From the NCBI RefSeq assembly GCF_000308835.1, contig NZ_BAGN01000047.1:1-35857 (forward strand): a stretch of DNA of 35,857 nt, written 5' to 3'. The notes beneath the pieces were generated by a model. That model saw only the letters and a program-made list of their open reading frames with translations, did no database searches and was not told the origin of the DNA. Positions within the stretch are counted from its first letter, which is position 1, and the number at the start of each line of letters is the position of its first letter. A program made the position numbers and the translations under genes. Below, in pieces: positions 10,221 to 18,901 of this stretch. Origin of the DNA: Nocardia vinacea NBRC 16497. GTDB lineage: Bacteria > Actinomycetota > Actinomycetes > Mycobacteriales > Mycobacteriaceae.

Positions 10221-10247
10221 ATTCGGCGCGCCGCGCCACATGGATGG
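10221..10247 (-). promoter_or_regulatory. Candidate SigK-type promoter for sigK-rskA
   Basis: On the minus strand CCATCC (10247-10242) is followed, after 16 bases, by CGAAT (10225-10221). This resembles the CCATCC / CGAAT-type elements I recall for mycobacterial SigK promoters. It lies just downstream of the whiB3 stop and would give a leader of about 190-215 bases to sigK, suggesting autoregulation. Confidence 0.55.
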
Positions 10248-10260
10248 GAAGAAGTTGGTT

Positions 10261-10554
10261 TTAAACGGCCATCCGACGACGGTTGCGTCGAGCGTGCATC
10301 TCGCGCTCGGTTTCGGACATACCGCCCCAGATGCCGTAGGGCTCGCTGACTTTGAGTGCGTGGCTGCGGCACTGCATGAGCACCGGGCAGGCCCGGCAGA
10401 TCTCCTTGGCGCGCATCTCGCGTGCGGTGCGGGCGCGGCCGCGTTCACCGTCCGGATGGAAAAACACCGCGGAGTCCTGGCCTCGGCAGGATCCTCGCAT
10501 CTGCCAGTCCCAGACGTCCGCGTTCGGTCCGGGAAGGTGGGTCGGCATGGGCAT
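10261..10554 (-). CDS. whiB3: WhiB3-type iron-sulfur redox regulator
   Basis: A 97-residue WhiB-family protein. Four cysteines (one in GSCRGQD, three in ICRACPVLMQC with C-x2-C-x5-C spacing) bind a 4Fe-4S cluster that senses NO and oxygen, and the YGIWGG turn contacts sigma. The N-terminus PTHLPGPNADVWDWQ and the block FFHPDGERGRARTAREMRAK match WhiB3, which in mycobacteria controls redox balance and polyketide lipid synthesis. ATG 10554 is chosen because GAGGAG lies 6 bases upstream; a longer frame starting at 10608 has no such site. The location beside the SigD cluster is the conserved WhiB3 position. Confidence 0.93.
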   Translation of the reverse strand: MPMPTHLPGPNADVWDWQMRGSCRGQDSAVFFHPDGERGRARTAREMRAKEICRACPVLMQCRSHALKVSEPYGIWGGMSETEREMHARRNRRRMAV

Positions 10555-10702
10555 GGTGAACTCCTCGTGGTGCGAGCTCGTCAGCGTTGTCGAGCAGTTG
10601 TTCTGCAACAGTTGTGGCCACGGCGCTGGGTCGGCGGCGTGCCATGGGCTCGCCTATTGCGGTCGCTGCAATTTCGCGCGGCGCCGACCGTGGCGATGAG
10701 TT

Positions 10703-10732
10703 ACGTTAGGTCCAGGCGCGAAATTCCGTCAA
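10703..10732 (-). promoter_or_regulatory. Candidate whiB3 promoter
   Basis: On the minus strand TTGACG (10732-10727), an 18-base spacer and TAACGT (10708-10703) form a good primary-sigma promoter, about 140 bases before the whiB3 start. It lies in an AT-rich patch (about 10690-10830) that stands out against the surrounding GC-rich DNA. Confidence 0.6.
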
Positions 10733-11053
10733 TAGTTCGATGCAGCAGTTTTCTAAATCTTAAGCTGCGAAAATTAACCTCGAAGCTGTTTACTTTTTGG
10801 ACGCATCCGGTAATACTGATCGGTTGGCCAGAGGTCGGTGGGTCTTCGCATGGCGTCAGTATTCCGCATTCCCGCAGGTGGGAACGGGTCGGCGGTTGCA
10901 GCCCCGTGTGGTAGCGAGTAGGCGCAGACGTGGGTCCTATCACACCGTCGACGCCGCGCTACGATGTCCGGTCGATCGGAGATGGCAGAAACGGGGCGCT
11001 GAGGTTAATTGCGCGAAACGCATGTGAATTCCGGTCACACACGCTATGTGATT

Positions 11054-11122
11054 GCCGGAAGTACTTTTACTTGATGGAAACATGGCGACGGCAATGAAAT
11101 GCTCAGTATTAGCCGGAAGTAC
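11054..11122. repeat. Direct repeat GCCGGAAGTAC in the whiB3 upstream region
   Basis: GCCGGAAGTAC occurs at 11054-11064 and again at 11112-11122, 58 bases apart. This is within the 624-base gap between divergent whiB3 and the TPR-like gene. Apart from the whiB3 promoter, the gap shows no gene. The repeats may be binding sites for a regulator of one of the two genes. Confidence 0.4.
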
Positions 11123-11178
11123 CTGACGGACGGTTTCTCGGTGCGCGGTCACCAGCGGCGCTCGGGTTAGAGTTCGGC

Positions 11179-12042
11179 GTGCTCGTGCCTGCTTCCCCTA
11201 TATATATCGAGTCCGCCATGCTTGCCGACGCGGCTTTCGGCGCTTGCCCCGGCCGTGGCGCTACCGAGTTGCCAACCGCCGCGAACCCGCTCGATTCCTG
11301 GCATCGGGCGGTGATTCTCGGTGGTCAGGGTCGCTACGCCGCGGCTCGTGAAGAGTTGCGGGTATTGCGCGCGGGCACCACCGATCCGGTGCTGCTGTCG
11401 CTGGCCGCGAGTACCGAGGGCTCGTTTCTGCGTCAGCTCGGCTGGCATGCCCGTGCCGCCGGATACGACGGTCGCGCGGCCGCGTTGATCCTGCCGACGG
11501 GGGATGCGGTCGGTCCCGAACGCGTGGACGCGATCTGTGACGCGCTGACCGGTCTCGCGGCCGACGCACTCGGCACCGGCCGTCTGGCGCTCGCCTCCCG
11601 CCTGCTCCGGCGCAGTCACGACGCGATGACTCAGGCGCAGTCGCCGCACGGCTGGCGAACGCTGATCCGGTGGCATTGGGTCTGCGCGGAGACCGCACTC
11701 GCTTCCGGCGCCGCCGACACGGCCGCACCCCATGCCGCAACGGCCCTCGCATTGGCCGAGGACGGACCGTCCGTACGACACCGGGTCAAGTCCCGGCTCT
11801 TGGTCGCCGCGACCGCCGCGGCAGCCGGTGATGTCGAGCACGCGCGAACGCTCGCCGATGAGGTCGCCGAGCAGTGTCGCGAGCACGGATTGCTCCCATT
11901 GCGTTGGGCCAGTTCGATGTTGCGCTCCGGGGTGTTCACGGGGGCTCGCGCGAGCGCGGCCGCGACCGATGCGCAGGGGTGCGCGCAGACCATCGGCCGT
12001 CGTGGCGGGCGCTTTCGTCCCATGAGTGATTCCCGAGTCTGA
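11179..12042 (+). CDS. TPR/helical-repeat-like hypothetical protein (Rv3415c-like position)
   Basis: Up to 287 residues, made of Ala-rich helical repeats (YAAAREELRVLRAGTTDPVLLSLAAS, ALASGAADTAAPHAATALALAED), which suggests a tetratricopeptide-like scaffold. It has no catalytic motif or signal peptide. It occupies the position of M. tuberculosis Rv3415c, between whiB3 and sigD, so it may be a partner in this regulatory cluster. The start is uncertain. GTG 11179 has no clear ribosome binding site; an in-frame ATG at 11218 lies just after a TATATATA stretch (about 11199-11206) that could be a -10 box for a near-leaderless message. The last 40 residues are low-complexity. Confidence 0.7.
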   Translation: MLVPASPIYIESAMLADAAFGACPGRGATELPTAANPLDSWHRAVILGGQGRYAAAREELRVLRAGTTDPVLLSLAASTEGSFLRQLGWHARAAGYDGRAAALILPTGDAVGPERVDAICDALTGLAADALGTGRLALASRLLRRSHDAMTQAQSPHGWRTLIRWHWVCAETALASGAADTAAPHAATALALAEDGPSVRHRVKSRLLVAATAAAAGDVEHARTLADEVAEQCREHGLLPLRWASSMLRSGVFTGARASAAATDAQGCAQTIGRRGGRFRPMSDSRV

Positions 12043-12169
12043 TCAAGACACCACCGTGTTGCCCGGATCCACGGGTTGTATCGCTATTGTTAGACCCGTT
12101 CCGCCCCTTCGGCGGAAGCACTGGTCATCACTGCCGGTGCCACTTGTAACGCCAGGAAATTCTCTGACG

Positions 12170-12748
12170 ATGACGAACACGGGCGAAGAGTTGGACCTCG
12201 CCGTCGCTGCCGCTGCGCAGGGCGACAGATCCGCTTTAGCCCAGGTACTCGAATTGGTCCGCCCGTTGGTGGTGCGCTATTGCCGCGCGCGGATCGGCGC
12301 CGCGGAGCGTGGACAACTCTCTGCGGACGACGTTGCGCAGGAGGTATGTCTGGCCGTGATGACAGCTCTGCCCCGGTATCAGGACCAGGGCAGGCCCTTC
12401 ATGGCCTTCGTATACGGAATCGCTTCGCACAAGGTTGCCGACGCTCATCGCAACGCCGCCCGTAACAAGGCGGAGGCAATGGCCGAAGTACCAGATGTCA
12501 TATCCACCGACCAGGGGCCGGAACAGCGAGCTCTCGAGTCCGAAACGAGCAGGCAGATGAATAGCCTGCTCGCGACGCTTCCGGAGAAGCATCGAGAGAT
12601 TCTGATCCTGCGTTTGGTCATGGGTTTGTCAGCAGAAGAAACCGCAGTCGCCGTGGGCAGTACGGCGGGTGCGATACGCGTCGCCCAACATCGGGCGCTC
12701 GCGAAACTGAAGTCACAAGTGGCGAGGGCAGGTGAAATGTATGGCTAG
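12170..12748 (+). CDS. sigD: ECF RNA polymerase sigma factor SigD
   Basis: A 192-residue ECF sigma factor close to mycobacterial SigD. Region 2 includes VVRYCRARIG, SADDVAQEVCLAVMTALPRY and FVYGIASHKVADAHR (about residues 20-95). Region 4 includes LPEKHREILILRLVMGLSAEETA and the VGSTAGAIRVAQHRAL helix (about 137-180). ATG 12170 starts at the conserved family boundary, with AGGAAA about 11 bases upstream. SigD links to stationary phase and stringent response in mycobacteria. The stop overlaps rsdA by 8 bases, a usual layout for a sigma and anti-sigma pair. Confidence 0.94.
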   Translation: MTNTGEELDLAVAAAAQGDRSALAQVLELVRPLVVRYCRARIGAAERGQLSADDVAQEVCLAVMTALPRYQDQGRPFMAFVYGIASHKVADAHRNAARNKAEAMAEVPDVISTDQGPEQRALESETSRQMNSLLATLPEKHREILILRLVMGLSAEETAVAVGSTAGAIRVAQHRALAKLKSQVARAGEMYG

Positions 12749-13826
12749 GGATGGCGAGCGCGGTCGGGGCGACTGGAAGGCGCGACGTGGATCGCGGAAT
12801 AGCGGTCCCTACGCCGGGAGTGGTGACACCGGTCCGGTGGACATCGCGGCGGTGCGCAGAGACGATGCGCTGATCGATGCCATTGCTAGCAACGGCCCGG
12901 TACAGACCGACAGCGCGGAGGAGTTTCAGCTCGCGTCGCTGCTGGCGGACTGGCGAGCGGAGCTGGTTTCTCCGCCGTTACCCGCTGAACCGAACCTCGA
13001 TGAGATCGTTGCCGCGGTCAATCAGGAGATCGGTGCCCGGCAGGTCCGGATCGGTGCGCAGTCCGGTGGGCGACTACGGCTTATCCGTCCGATGCTCGGG
13101 ACGGCTGCCGCGCTGGCGCTGGTCATCGGTGGTCTGTCGGCGTTCTCCTATGGCGCCGCTCCGGGTGATCCGCTCTGGCGGGTCAAGGAAGTCGTGTTCA
13201 GCGAACAGGCTCAGTCGACCGTGGTACAGCGTGCCGACAGCGATCTGGCCACCGCGAAAGTGGCACTCGCTCAGGACAATCCGGAGCAGGCCAGGGCAAA
13301 GCTGGAGGGCGCCAAGGCGAATGCCGAGCTGATCGACGATCCGGTCAAGCGGGACAAGCGAATCAACGAATTCAACCTCTTGCTCGCGGAGTTGAACAAG
13401 ATCGCTCCGGAGATCGGGAAGTCGTTCGCGGCGAGCACGACACCGACGACGACACCCAACCCGGCGGCAACCGATGGCACCAACTCGCCGACCACCAAGC
13501 CTTCCGGCGATGCTGGTTCTACCTCTTCGGTGGTGCCGCCGGTCGATACGAAGGTGCCGACGACGGAACCGAACACACCGGGTATGTCGACACCGCCGAC
13601 ATCCGCGCCGCCGGTGAGCACTCCTGCTCCCGAACAGCCCACCCAGCCCAGTCGTCCGACTCAGGCTCCGCCGACCACCGTGGGAACCCAGCCCACGGGG
13701 GTCGTGCCGAGCGTGGATTCCGGCCCGCCCGCGCAACCCCCGACTCATCAGCAGCCGCCGACCTTCGTGGTTCCCACCGGTTTGCCGTCTTTGCCGGGGT
13801 TGCCCGGATCGGGGCCGGCCACCTAA
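12741..13826 (+). CDS. rsdA: Anti-sigma-D factor RsdA
   Basis: A 361-residue single-pass membrane protein. The N-terminal cytoplasmic part has the VRRDDALIDAIA segment (about residues 38-49) that in RsdA binds SigD. The transmembrane helix is near 117-139. After it come a helical part rich in QAR and AKL (about 155-220) and a long Pro/Thr/Ser tail expected outside the cell. ATG 12741 is preferred because AGGTGA lies about 5 bases upstream; a GTG at 12732 in the same frame overlaps that site. In mycobacteria the protein is released by ClpXP proteolysis to free SigD; whether that holds here is inference. Confidence 0.9.
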   Translation: MARDGERGRGDWKARRGSRNSGPYAGSGDTGPVDIAAVRRDDALIDAIASNGPVQTDSAEEFQLASLLADWRAELVSPPLPAEPNLDEIVAAVNQEIGARQVRIGAQSGGRLRLIRPMLGTAAALALVIGGLSAFSYGAAPGDPLWRVKEVVFSEQAQSTVVQRADSDLATAKVALAQDNPEQARAKLEGAKANAELIDDPVKRDKRINEFNLLLAELNKIAPEIGKSFAASTTPTTTPNPAATDGTNSPTTKPSGDAGSTSSVVPPVDTKVPTTEPNTPGMSTPPTSAPPVSTPAPEQPTQPSRPTQAPPTTVGTQPTGVVPSVDSGPPAQPPTHQQPPTFVVPTGLPSLPGLPGSGPAT

Positions 13827-13888
13827 TCGGAGTCGATACTCCAACAGCGCTTTGGTTCGTGAGAAGCGCTCGATCCAGCAGAAGCGCT

Positions 13889-13910
13889 GTGGCGGATGTA
13901 TATCCGCCAC
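13889..13910. terminator. Palindromic hairpin, likely bidirectional terminator
   Basis: GTGGCGGAT (13889-13897) and ATCCGCCAC (13902-13910) form a 9-base-pair stem with a four-base loop in the spacer between convergent rsdA and the DUF5319 gene. Two AGCGCTT-type inverted segments lie just upstream (about 13846-13888), also able to pair. Confidence 0.6.
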
Positions 13911-13963
13911 TTCCGCGCGTGCGTGGGTGCGCGGACATTCGAATTGTTGTGCATGAACCGATC

Positions 13964-13985
13964 GCCGACCGGCGGTCGGCTTTTT
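13964..13985 (+). terminator. Intrinsic terminator after sigD-rsdA
   Basis: GCCGACC (13964-13970), a 3-base loop and GGTCGGC (13974-13980) are followed by TTTTTGT. This is a textbook rho-independent terminator, rare in such GC-rich DNA, 140 bases after the rsdA stop. Confidence 0.85.
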
Positions 13986-14043
13986 GTCTGTAAGCTATTT
14001 CACATCGCGCCCGCGCGTCAGCGCGGTGTGTGGGCGCGCGATG

Positions 14044-14457
14044 TCAGCTGTCGAACCCGTCGAATCCGTCGCCGTGGAAGGCCTCGTTCATCGAGGCATC
14101 CGCGTACCCCCGGCAGTAATCCCAGGTGACATACGCTTCCGGCATCGGGTCGTAGGCGGGCTCGTGCGGGCGCACTGTGCCGTCGACCAGCAGCTGAAGC
14201 AGGTTGGCGCGCAGCATATCCCAGTCGTGGTAGTGATCTTGTCTGCAATCTTCGCAGCTGACCACGAGTCCTCGGATGCCACGGTGCGCTAGTAGTGCCT
14301 CATACACCGCAAGGTCGGCGAGATCCTCCTCGACCGCAAGGCGCTCGTGGGGATCCAGCGGTTCACCGGGCTCGATGGCATCGAGCGCGGCGGACGGGTC
14401 GGAGGGGTCTCCGGCGAACGGATCCGGCGGCAAGCCAGGTGGTAGATGGTCACGCAC
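14044..14457 (-). CDS. DUF5319 family protein (Rv3412-like)
   Basis: A 137-residue conserved actinobacterial protein of unknown function, matching M. tuberculosis Rv3412 in sequence and position. It begins VRDHLPPGLPPDPFAGDP and contains SCEDCRQDHYHDWDML (a C-x2-C pair followed by histidines) and WDYCRGYAD. The cysteines and histidines suggest zinc binding or a redox role, which is inference. GTG 14457 is chosen because it matches the family N-terminus and has GGGGG just upstream. It is convergent with rsdA and divergent from guaB2. Confidence 0.9.
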   Translation of the reverse strand: MRDHLPPGLPPDPFAGDPSDPSAALDAIEPGEPLDPHERLAVEEDLADLAVYEALLAHRGIRGLVVSCEDCRQDHYHDWDMLRANLLQLLVDGTVRPHEPAYDPMPEAYVTWDYCRGYADASMNEAFHGDGFDGFDS

Positions 14458-14533
14458 ACCCCCACGGTACGCAGAACAGGGTGCTCTTCGCCAGCTATGT
14501 GGCGCGCCAGTTTCCGTGGTGGGCTCAGTTCCG

Positions 14534-16308
<1,775 letters not shown>

Positions 16309-16481
16309 CCTGCTTGACGGGTTGTGTACTGGACGGAATGGTCCGTGCATGATTGACCGTGTTCGCGGTCATCGAGGTACACAGCCGAGGGCCTCGCGAG
16401 GTGGAGGGCACAGGATCACGAGTCCTTACCTGACGCTCCGGGCGTAGTCGCCTGTCGGCGATGGACCGCTCAGTATGGCTC

Positions 16482-16549
16482 TACGAATAATGACGATCGA
16501 CGACCCGATCGGCGACTACGAATATTCGTGCGTCAGATTCGTCTGGCGC
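16482..16549 (+). promoter_or_regulatory. Palindrome and UUCG hairpin in the guaB2-guaB3 spacer
   Basis: A perfect palindrome ACGAATATTCGT (16518-16529) shares TACGAATA with a direct copy at 16482-16489. Immediately after it, GCGTCAGA-TTCG-TCTGGCGC (16530-16549) forms an 8-pair stem (one G-U) capped by a UUCG tetraloop. This could be a regulator site beside a stable RNA stem. From 16309 to 16481 I see only two small hairpins near the guaB2 stop. Confidence 0.5.
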
Positions 16550-16611
16550 GCCATAGCTGACGTGATCGGCACCTGAGGCGACCACAACGGAGCGAGTCTT
16601 ACGAGCGACCC

Positions 16612-16755
16612 GTTCGCGGCCCGTCTCGTGTCCGCGCCAAAGGCGCGGCCATCGACTCAGCCGAGTCGTCGAAGCGCATACGACGCAGTCGTATGTCTCG
16701 ACGGCTCGGACGCGAGACACCAGGGGCCGCGAACACGCAGCGCCGAAGGCGCTGC
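16612..16755 (+). ncRNA. Candidate structured leader RNA upstream of guaB3
   Basis: Nested stems, all read from the sequence. P1: 16612-16622 with 16724-16734 (11 pairs). P2: 16623-16634 with 16707-16718 (12 pairs, one G-U). Inside P2 are a CGCC-AAA-GGCG hairpin (16635-16645) and a long arm, 16664-16672 with 16698-16706, topped by CATACGAC-GCA-GTCGTATG (16677-16695). A competing hairpin CGACTC-AGCC-GAGTCG (16653-16668) excludes that arm. A last stem GCAGCGCC-GAA-GGCGCTGC (16737-16755) ends 7 bases before the guaB3 AAGGAG. It may be a cis-regulatory RNA or a complex palindromic repeat; no known riboswitch class was recognised. Confidence 0.55.
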
Positions 16756-16775
16756 CAAAGATAAGGAGAACAAGC

Positions 16776-17948
16776 GTGCGCGACATGGTCGAGATCGGTA
16801 TGGGTCGGACCGCCCGGCGTACCTATGAACTGGACGATGTCGATATCGTCCCGTCGCGGCGGACTCGTTCGTCGAAGCAGGTATCGCTGGCGTGGCAGTT
16901 GGACGCCTACCGATTCGAGATCCCGTTCCTGGCGCACCCGACCGATGCGCTGGTCTCGCCGGAATTCGCCATCGAACTCGGCAGGCTCGGTGGACTCGGC
17001 GTCATCAACGGCGAGGGGCTGTGGGCCCGGCACGCCGACGTCGCCGCGAAGATCGACCAGCTGCTCGAACTCGTCGCCAAGGGCGGCTACGAGCGTGCCG
17101 TTGGGCTGCTGCAGGAACTGCATGCCGCGCCGATGCAGCCGGATCTGCTGGCCGCCGCGGTCGCGCAGGTGCGGGCCGCCGGTGTGACGGTCGCGGTGCG
17201 GGTGAGCCCGCAGAACGCCCGCGCGCTGACCCCGGCGCTGCTGCAGGCCGGTATCGACCTACTCGTGGTGCACGGCACCATCATCTCCGCCGAACACGTC
17301 GGCGACGGTGAGCCGTTGAACCTGAAGACCTTCATCGCCGAACTGGATGTGCCGGTGGTGGCCGGTGGCGTGAGCGATCACAAGACCGCGTTGCACCTGA
17401 TGCGCACCGGCGCCGCGGGCGTCATCGTCGGCTACGGTTCCTACCCCGGCGCGACGACCACCGGCGAGGTGCTCGGCATCGGGGTGCCGATGGCCACCGC
17501 CATCGCCGATGCCGCCGCCGCGCGTCGCGACTATCTGGACGAGACCGGCGGCCGCTATGTGCACGTGATCGCCGACGGTGATATCGCCACCTCGGGTCAG
17601 TTGGCCAAGGCCATCGCCTGTGGCGCCGATGCCGCCATGCTGGGGGTACCGCTGGCGCTGGCCGCCGAGGCGCCCGGTCGCGGTTGGTACTGGCCGTCCT
17701 CGGCCGCGCATCCGTCGGTGCCGCGCGGTTCGCTGCTGCACGTGGAGGATCCGTGGGATCTGGGCGGCGAGCTGTCCGGTGACACCGGCGAGACGGTGCG
17801 TCCGAGTCTGGAGCGGGTGCTGTACGGACCCTCCGACGACCCGTTCGGCTCGCTGAATCTCGTTGGTGGCCTGCGTCGTTCGATGGCCAAGGCAGGCTAC
17901 TCCGACCTCAAGGAATTCCAGCGGGTCGGCCTCAGCGTGCGCGCGTGA
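16776..17948 (+). CDS. guaB3: GuaB3 family IMP dehydrogenase-related protein
   Basis: A 390-residue TIM-barrel protein related to IMP dehydrogenase and GMP reductase but lacking CBS domains. It begins with the family start VEIGMGRTARRTYELDDVDIVPSRRTRS. The segment matching the catalytic loop reads GYGSYPGATTTGEVLGIGVP, so Ala226 replaces the catalytic cysteine of IMPDH, and the Arg-Tyr flap is not recognisable. NLVGGLRRSMAKAGYSDLKEFQ near the end is conserved in the family. GTG 16776 has AAGGAG (16763-16768) at good distance. Cyanobacterial GuaB3 has been reported as an active IMPDH, but the missing cysteine argues against that here. It may instead regulate or assemble with GuaB2. Confidence 0.93.
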   Translation: MRDMVEIGMGRTARRTYELDDVDIVPSRRTRSSKQVSLAWQLDAYRFEIPFLAHPTDALVSPEFAIELGRLGGLGVINGEGLWARHADVAAKIDQLLELVAKGGYERAVGLLQELHAAPMQPDLLAAAVAQVRAAGVTVAVRVSPQNARALTPALLQAGIDLLVVHGTIISAEHVGDGEPLNLKTFIAELDVPVVAGGVSDHKTALHLMRTGAAGVIVGYGSYPGATTTGEVLGIGVPMATAIADAAAARRDYLDETGGRYVHVIADGDIATSGQLAKAIACGADAAMLGVPLALAAEAPGRGWYWPSSAAHPSVPRGSLLHVEDPWDLGGELSGDTGETVRPSLERVLYGPSDDPFGSLNLVGGLRRSMAKAGYSDLKEFQRVGLSVRA

Positions 17949-17958
17949 CCCCCTCGGC

Positions 17959-18033
17959 CCGCCGAGCGTAGTCGAATGGTGGTCGTCGAGGCAGTTCCGA
18001 GCTGCCATTCGACTACCGTCGGCGCTCGGGCGG
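17959..18033. terminator. Large inverted repeat between convergent guaB3 and hydrolase gene
   Basis: GTAGTCGAATGG (17968-17979) pairs perfectly with CCATTCGACTAC (18005-18016). Outer arms CCCGCCGAGC and GCTCGGGCGGG extend the structure, with a bulge. It fills nearly all of the 86-base spacer and very likely ends transcription from both sides. Confidence 0.75.
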
Positions 18034-18034
18034 G

Positions 18035-18835
18035 TCACCGGACATGGGTGGGGACTGTGCGGTCGCGGAGGAACTGTCGGATGGCGTGGTTGACGGGGTC
18101 GGGGTGGGTCATGGTGACCGCCAGGCGCGCACCCGCGATCTCGACGAAGGTCGATGCGGTGAGACCGGCGGCCAGCTGCTGGGCACGCTCGCGGGCGATG
18201 CCGCTGTCGGTGGCGTGAATCACCAAGGCGGGGCAGGTGATTTCGGATAAGCGGTCCGATACCGAATCGCGGCCGAGCAGACAGCCTGCGGCGACCTCGA
18301 TGCCTTGGCGGTCGCGGACCAGCCACCGCTTGGTCCAGATCGCCCGGTACCACTCGTCATCGCCGATCAGCCAATACGCGAGCTGTTCGACGGCCTCCTG
18401 CCGGGAGCCGTCGTCGTACCACTCGTCCAGGAATTTCTGGGTCGCGGTGGATTGTTCGGGCGTCGGGCCGTGCGCCTCGGTGCTGATCAGGATCAGCGCG
18501 GAAACCCGCTCGGGTGCGATGAGCGCGGTGCGCAGCGCGGTGAATCCCCCTTGCGCGGTGCCGCCGAATACGGCGCGTTCGGCGCCGAGATGGTCGAGCA
18601 CGGTGAGGGCGTCGCGCGCGGCGGTCCAGTAGGTGAACGGCAGCCCCTGGTCCCTGGTGCGGCCGTGTCCGCGCGCATCCCAGGACACGATCCGGAATTC
18701 CGGTGCGAGCGCGGCCATCTGGGATGCGAACATCGTTCGGTCCATGAAGAATTCGTGTGCTAGTAAGACCACCGGACCGTCGCCGCCGCTGTCCTCGTAG
18801 TGGATGTCGGCGTCTATCGCGCGGGCGAAGGGCAC
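18035..18835 (-). CDS. Alpha/beta-hydrolase-fold protein, probable pseudoenzyme
   Basis: A 266-residue protein clearly of the alpha/beta hydrolase fold: VVLLAHEFFMD, VSWDARGHGRT, a nucleophile-elbow region, WLIGDDEWY and a C-terminal HPDPVNHAIRQFL. The elbow reads GGTAQGG, with Ala94 in the nucleophile position instead of Ser, Cys or Asp. The C-terminal segment reads AGARLAV, with Arg237 where the catalytic His is expected. The oxyanion HG pair is also HE. The reading frame is intact, so a non-catalytic role (binding, regulation) is more likely than recent decay. The GTG at 18835 lacks a good ribosome binding site. It is divergent from guaA with a 66-base gap. Confidence 0.8.
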   Translation of the reverse strand: MPFARAIDADIHYEDSGGDGPVVLLAHEFFMDRTMFASQMAALAPEFRIVSWDARGHGRTRDQGLPFTYWTAARDALTVLDHLGAERAVFGGTAQGGFTALRTALIAPERVSALILISTEAHGPTPEQSTATQKFLDEWYDDGSRQEAVEQLAYWLIGDDEWYRAIWTKRWLVRDRQGIEVAAGCLLGRDSVSDRLSEITCPALVIHATDSGIARERAQQLAAGLTASTFVEIAGARLAVTMTHPDPVNHAIRQFLRDRTVPTHVR

Positions 18836-18889
18836 GGCTTGAGGATAACCAGCAGTGCGGGGGCGCGCGGGACGATTTCCGCCGGTCAC

Positions 18890-18901
18890 TAAACTGTTCG
18901 A
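18890..18901 (+). promoter_or_regulatory. Candidate promoter for leaderless guaA mRNA
   Basis: TAAACT (18890-18895) is followed by six bases and then the GTG at 18902. No ribosome binding site is present. This is the usual actinobacterial arrangement in which transcription starts at the first base of the start codon. Confidence 0.6.

Noticed and set aside
10042..10239. Leftward 65-codon frame between whiB3 and sigK
   Set aside because: It starts within the candidate sigK promoter, lacks a ribosome binding site and has no recognisable content.
11029..11053. TCACA and TGTGA inverted words suggesting a CRP site
   Set aside because: The half-sites are in the opposite order to the CRP consensus TGTGA-N6-TCACA.
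12146..12171. GTAACG-N16-CGAT, possible ECF-type promoter before sigD
   Set aside because: The CGAT overlaps the sigD ATG, so transcription would start inside the gene with no later good start codon.
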